A stretch of 31,382 nt of DNA. Source: Armadillidium nasatum (taxonomy: Eukaryota > Arthropoda > Malacostraca > Isopoda > Armadillidiidae). The DNA is taken from assembly GCA_009176605.1 (NCBI GenBank), contig SEYY01005153.1, positions 1 to 31,382 on the forward strand, given 5' to 3'. Shown here one piece after another: positions 26,881-31,382 of the stretch (positions within the stretch are counted from its first letter, which is position 1; the number at the start of each line of letters is the position of its first letter). The position numbers and the translations under genes are program-made. The notes under the pieces were generated by a model. It ran no database searches and was not told where the DNA came from. It saw nothing but the letters and a program-made list of their open reading frames with translations.

Positions 26881-27139
26881 CGAGTTATTTCTATTAACTA
26901 CTAACTATTATTGTTATAAGTACCGTGATTAATAATATTAACAACTCGTTCTAAGATTATTCAAAATATGTTGTTATCAAAACGGCACTTGTTATCTTAA
27001 CGTACATATGGGGCACTTATATCTAATTTCACTTCTTTTCACCTCTGCTATAATTCTAAGAAACCTTAGTTGAAACTATTTGTGTGATACTGTACCATAA
27101 TAGCTTACTTCAAGTTACTTTCTTTTATCATCAATCATC
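26881..27139. other. Non-repetitive segment between LINE C ORFs
   Basis: About 260 bases of ordinary AT-rich sequence between two (TTA)n blocks. No coding frame recognised. Possibly the true inter-ORF or untranslated part of LINE C. Confidence 0.5.
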
Positions 27140-27163
27140 TTATTATTGGTGTTATTATTATTA

Positions 27164-27229
<66 letters not shown>

Positions 27230-27318
27230 TTTTTATTATTATCATTATCATATTATTATTGCTTTTTATTATTATCACTATTTTTACAATCATTATTATT
27301 ATTATTATTTTATTATTA

Positions 27319-27359
<41 letters not shown>

Positions 27360-27500
27360 GTTATTGTTTTTATAGTTTTTATTTTATTTATATTCCATTA
27401 GCAATAATATTATTTTTTTTTTTTTTTTTTTTTTTACTATTACTACTACCATTATTATTATTTTTACTACCATTATTGTTATTAGTATTATTATATTATA

Positions 27501-27535
<35 letters not shown>

Positions 27536-27540
27536 GTTAC
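27140..27540. repeat. (TTA)n-dominated spacer, second block, with a T run
   Basis: Imperfect (TTA)n with a T run at about 27412-27435. It ends about 25 bases before the likely ORF2 start. Confidence 0.93.
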
Positions 27541-27563
27541 TTTTTTACTACTTTTATAAAATT

Positions 27564-28484
27564 ATGTATGCTAACAGGAATTGGGACGAAACAGTTATTA
27601 ATAACTCGTCAGTTATATCGAAATATATATATCCGGACTCCCTCAAAAATAATAGCCCGGATGACGTTAACATCTTTTCATTATATCATCTAAACGTTAG
27701 GAGCCTTAATAAACATTATGAAGAATTCCTAAATTATCTTAGCTACCAAAATATTAATCTTGATTGCATAATATTAAGTGAAACATTCCTTAATGATCAT
27801 AATAAAAACGCGTATTTCTTACCAGGATTCAACGGTAATCACCTTGTAAGGTCAAACAAGCGGGGGGGAGGGGTCTCTATATTTGTAAGAAACGATATTT
27901 GTGCGTACCCTAAAATAATTTTTTCATTGATAAATGATAATATAGAAGCCCTGGTCGTGAGCATCGAAAACAAGTCCTCAAAAATAGCGGTTGTGGGTTT
28001 ATATAGGCCCCCAAACGGCTCGAAAACTGATTTCATCAATTCCCTGGAATCTATAATTCAAACTTACTTGCGTAACTCAAAAATGATAATTGCCGGCGAT
28101 TTCAATATTGACCTATGCAATCCTGGCTCCTCCACAGGCAACAATGCACTTTCCAATACTATGATTTCAAACGGCCTTATAAATTATATAACAATACCCA
28201 CTCGCCCTAATAACATTGAGAACAGAAACCCCACTTTACTGGACCACGTATGGGGAAATTTAGACTGCGATATCAACTCCTTTGTGATTAAGACAGACAT
28301 CTCTGATCATTATCCCTGTCTCGTAAGATTTAATGTTAATAAAACTAGTACCCTTACTACTGTCAAATATAGAATAGATAATGAAAATTGTAGGAGAGTT
28401 TTTGTTGATAAAATGAACAATATTGACTTCTCATTCATACAGAATGATCAAGATAGCATAGATTCGAAATTCAACATTTTTTAA
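27564..28484 (+). pseudogene. LINE C ORF2, APE endonuclease domain
   Basis: Starts at ATG 27564 (MYANRNWDETV); the open frame extends a little upstream into repeat. Contains HLNVRSLNKHYEEF (N-terminal APE box), LDCIILSETFLND (catalytic SET), RGGGVSIFVRND, VVGLYRPPNG, IIAGDFNIDL (GDFN box), PTLLDHVWG and ISDHYPCLV (SDH). All APE landmark residues are present. The frame ends at a single in-frame TAA (28482-28484); the same frame continues to code beyond it, so this is a nonsense mutation rather than the natural end. Confidence 0.9.
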
Positions 28485-30493
28485 AACTCCTTAACTACGT
28501 GTTATAATGATTCCTTTCCAATAAAAACAAAACAACTGGGTCCAAAAAGGATACAAAATCCTTGGATAACACCTGGCTTAAAAAATTCGATTAATCAGAA
28601 GCATAAACTTTACCGCAATTACAAAGAAGGGATTATACCGTTTCAATTATACATGAACTTTGATAAACAATTAAAAATCGTCTTAAAAAAAGCGAAAAAG
28701 AAATACTACGTAAATAAATTTAATGACGTCCATAATGATCCTAAAAAAACGTGGGGCCTAATAAACAGCTTAATTAACAAAAATAAATCGGGAATCAATA
28801 ATATAAAAGAACTAAATATAAATTGGAAAAATAATAAACAAACAAAAGGAAATTGCCGACGAACTCAATAATCACTTCATAAACGTTGGTAAACAAAACG
28901 CGGCTAAAAGGCCTTCCAACCAAACCGCTTTCGAAACCTATATGAGACCTTGCGGTTCGCGCTTCTCATTTAAGAATATCTCGAACCATGAAGTAAAAAC
29001 GGTAATTGCTGGTCAAAAAAATAAAGCGTGTGACATTACAACCATTCCCATTAACATCTTAAAACTCGTCGCCGACATAATTTCTCATCCATTAAAAGAC
29101 CTTTTTAACGCCTCTATTCACACGGGAGTTTTCCCATATGTGTTCAAGACCACAAGAGTTACACCAATTCACAAAAAAAGGTGATAAATCGATCCCTCTT
29201 AATTATAGACCGATTTCAATTACACATAATATTAGCAAAATATTTGAGAAATTAATATTAATGCAACTAACCGAATATTTCAGCTCAAATAATCTCCTTC
29301 ATGATTATCAATTTGGTTTCCGTAAAGGGAAGATCGACGTCCGATGCCCTCTTGTGCCTGACTGAGAAAATATACGAAAACATCGAACGGAAGGATTCAT
29401 CTTTACTTTTATTACTAGATCTATCAAAAGCCTTTGACTCTGTTGATCATAATATTCTTTTAAAGAAAATGAACATGATGGGCATTGAAGGACACCTACT
29501 TCAATGGTTTAGATCTTACCTAACAAATAGACCACAATTTGTAAAATTGGGGGACATTCACTCTAATACATTGCTAGTAACCACTGGCGTCCCCCAAGGA
29601 TCCATCTTGGGGCCATTGCTTTTTACCTTATATACGAACGATCTATTCAACTCGCACGACTCTTACTCCATCTCTTTTGCTGACGATATTTCGATATTAA
29701 TAACCGATAAAATCATGACACTCTCTCACAAAAAGCTGTGTTTGCTTTAAATAAAATAATGACTTGGATAAATTCTAATAAACTTTCTTTAAATGTGCAA
29801 AAAACATCATATCTTTTTATTAGTAATAAAAATAAATGAAACTTTAAAATTAACTTAAATCAAACCGAGTTGCAACGAGTTTCAATTGCAAAAATACTGG
29901 GTGTTTTATTCGATGACAAATTAACGTTTAAAGAACATATAAATCAATTAGTAAATAAATTAGCGAAATATATGTATATCTTAGTCAAATTAGCAAAGTC
30001 CATCCCCTTATATATTTTAAAAAAAATATACTACACACACGTACACTCACAGTTGTTGTATTGCCTGCCAATCTACGGTATTGCTAGAAACTATGTTATC
30101 AACCCTGTTGTTATCATGCAAAAACGCTTTATTCGTTTACTGTCTGCTAGTCATCTCTATGAACATACCCAACCTTTATTTAAGAAACTTAAAATCTTAC
30201 AGTTTCATCACTTATTAAATCTTACTCTACTAAAAGAACTACACAAAATAATGAATAATGAAACCTGCAATTTTTTAATAACTAACTTCCGTAATAATCA
30301 AATTCAAAGAGATGTTAATCTGCGAAACAACCTACATATTAATCCACCGTTTTATAGACTAGAGAAGGCCAGACAAGCTGTTACATTCAAATCAGCAAAA
30401 CTATTCAACGATCTACCAACAGAAATTAAAAATAAAAAATCTTTGAAAGCTTTTGCACTCAATATTAAAAAGTATTATCTTAACCAGTACTAA
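28485..30493 (+). pseudogene. LINE C ORF2, linker, reverse transcriptase and C-terminus with frameshifts
   Basis: Continues directly from the endonuclease: NPWITPGLKNSIN and KKTWGLINSLINK (to about 28848), shift to EIADELNNHFINVG and FPYVFKTTRVTPIHK (to about 29178), shift in an A run to NYRPISITHNISKIFEK and YQFGFRKG (to about 29330), shift to GRSTSDALL, LLDLSKAFDSVDH, TTGVPQGSILGPLLF and SISFADDISIL (catalytic FADD, about 29674-29685), shift in an A run at about 29731, TGA at 29837-29839, then KILGVLFDDKLTFKEHI through to the stop at 30491-30493. Four frameshifts and one more stop in an otherwise well-kept sequence indicate modest age. Confidence 0.88.
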
Positions 30494-30649
30494 TTATTCC
30501 CTGTTCGCCTCTTATTAAAGTTAGTACTAGTCTTATCAGTGTTATTAAGGTCTATATTATTATTACAATTATTATAATTATCATTACTACTAGTAATGTT
30601 ATTACTATGTTGCATCTTAGTATTATCTTTGTTTTAATTATTGCTTTAT
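30494..30649. other. LINE C 3' untranslated region (putative)
   Basis: Short AT-rich stretch after the ORF2 stop, grading into TTA-rich sequence. No poly(A) tail or tail hairpin like those of families A and B. Confidence 0.45.
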
Positions 30650-30655
30650 TGCTGC

Positions 30656-30711
<56 letters not shown>

Positions 30712-30748
30712 TATTATTATAATTATTATTATTTACATTATATTATTA

Positions 30749-30780
<32 letters not shown>

Positions 30781-31026
30781 TTATTATTATTATTATTAGT
30801 TATCATATTATTATTATATTATTATTATTATATTATTATTATTATTATTATTATTATTTTATTATTATTATTATTTTTACTTTTATTCCTATTATATATT
30901 CCTTATTTAATTATTATTATTACTAATGTTATTTTATAATTATCTTTGCTTTTTATTTTTTTCATTGTTTTATTATTACTTTATTGCCATTAATTATTAT
31001 TATTATTATTATTATTATATATTATA

Positions 31027-31085
<59 letters not shown>

Positions 31086-31107
31086 TATTATATTATTATT
31101 ATTATTA

Positions 31108-31142
<35 letters not shown>

Positions 31143-31200
31143 TATTATTATTATTTATATTATTATCATTATTATTATTATTATAAAATTATAATAATAT
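30650..31200. repeat. (TTA)n-rich tract 3' of LINE C
   Basis: Imperfect TTA/ATT triplets with TATATTA breaks. It may be the microsatellite-type tail of LINE C, expanded. Confidence 0.93.
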
Positions 31201-31382
31201 AAAAAAAAAAATATTATTTTATTATTTTTTTATTATTTATTATTTACTCCTCTCCGTTTCTCCCTCTCACTATCTCTCTTCCCCTACATTTCATGAGAAA
31301 AAGAAAAAGCCTATCAAACCATCTGGAATCTATAAACCTGAAACCGATTCTAAAACTCTGTCTTGGGAAAAAATTTATTTAT
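31201..31382. other. Unassigned end of window
   Basis: A run followed by TTATT-rich sequence and a short stretch of normal complexity. Nothing recognised before the window ends. Confidence 0.4.

Overview
This window is eukaryotic, AT-rich and repeat-dominated: by my estimate about one sixth is simple-sequence repeat, and most of the rest is relics of transposable elements. There are no bacterial-style operons. The mix suggests an arthropod genome: APE-type LINEs, an RTE-like LINE, Penelope-like elements, a Ty3/gypsy remnant, a tRNA-type SINE, long-inverted-repeat elements, and a decayed copy of a protein family I associate with arthropod gene sets. The very long (AT)n, (TTA)n and (CT)n tracts make a crustacean plausible, but the species cannot be fixed from the sequence alone.

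Layout. 169-609: Penelope-like RT fragment with an inverted duplication. 706-1484: (TAA)n and (AT)n. 1505-5269: a long-inverted-repeat (foldback) element whose right arm is split by a 5'-truncated LINE (family A, 2621-5050). 5715-7515: scrambled pieces of an RTE-like LINE on the minus strand. 7605-8554: a (CT)n(AT)n block, then the only credible host coding exon, which carries the N-terminus and first membrane helix of a class-A-like GPCR and ends in a splice donor, then more (AT)n in the presumed intron. 8683-9136: a palindromic MITE-like element. 10275-11815 (minus): a decayed second copy of LINE A. 12160-12647: the 3' end of a LINE B copy. 13585-16685: two copies of a CGATAT-rich repeat flanking a gypsy RNase H/integrase remnant. 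17055-17225: a SINE with a polymerase III B box and a 3' tail shared with LINE A. 17314-19694 (minus): LINE B with a long intact RT frame. 19801-20095: an endonuclease piece in the opposite orientation. 20325-20886: the longest (AT)n tract. 22149-23014: pseudogene of the uncharacterised family. 23300-24640: two head-to-head Penelope-like fragments. 24821-31200: a two-ORF LINE (family C) whose ORFs are separated and flanked by (TTA)n.

How the parts relate. No pathway is encoded here. The relationships are those of parasites and hosts: the SINE probably depends on LINE A machinery, because they share a 3' hairpin; LINE A landed inside an older foldback element; and poly(A) tails and element ends repeatedly abut (AT)n. 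The GPCR exon is probably the 5' coding part of a gene whose later exons lie outside the window, so much of this DNA may be one large intron. I found no defence system, CRISPR array or other clearly new functional system. The most informative signals are structural: the split foldback arm, SINE-LINE tail sharing with conserved hairpins, a probable LINE 5' inversion, inversions at both Penelope loci, and the microsatellite between the LINE C ORFs.
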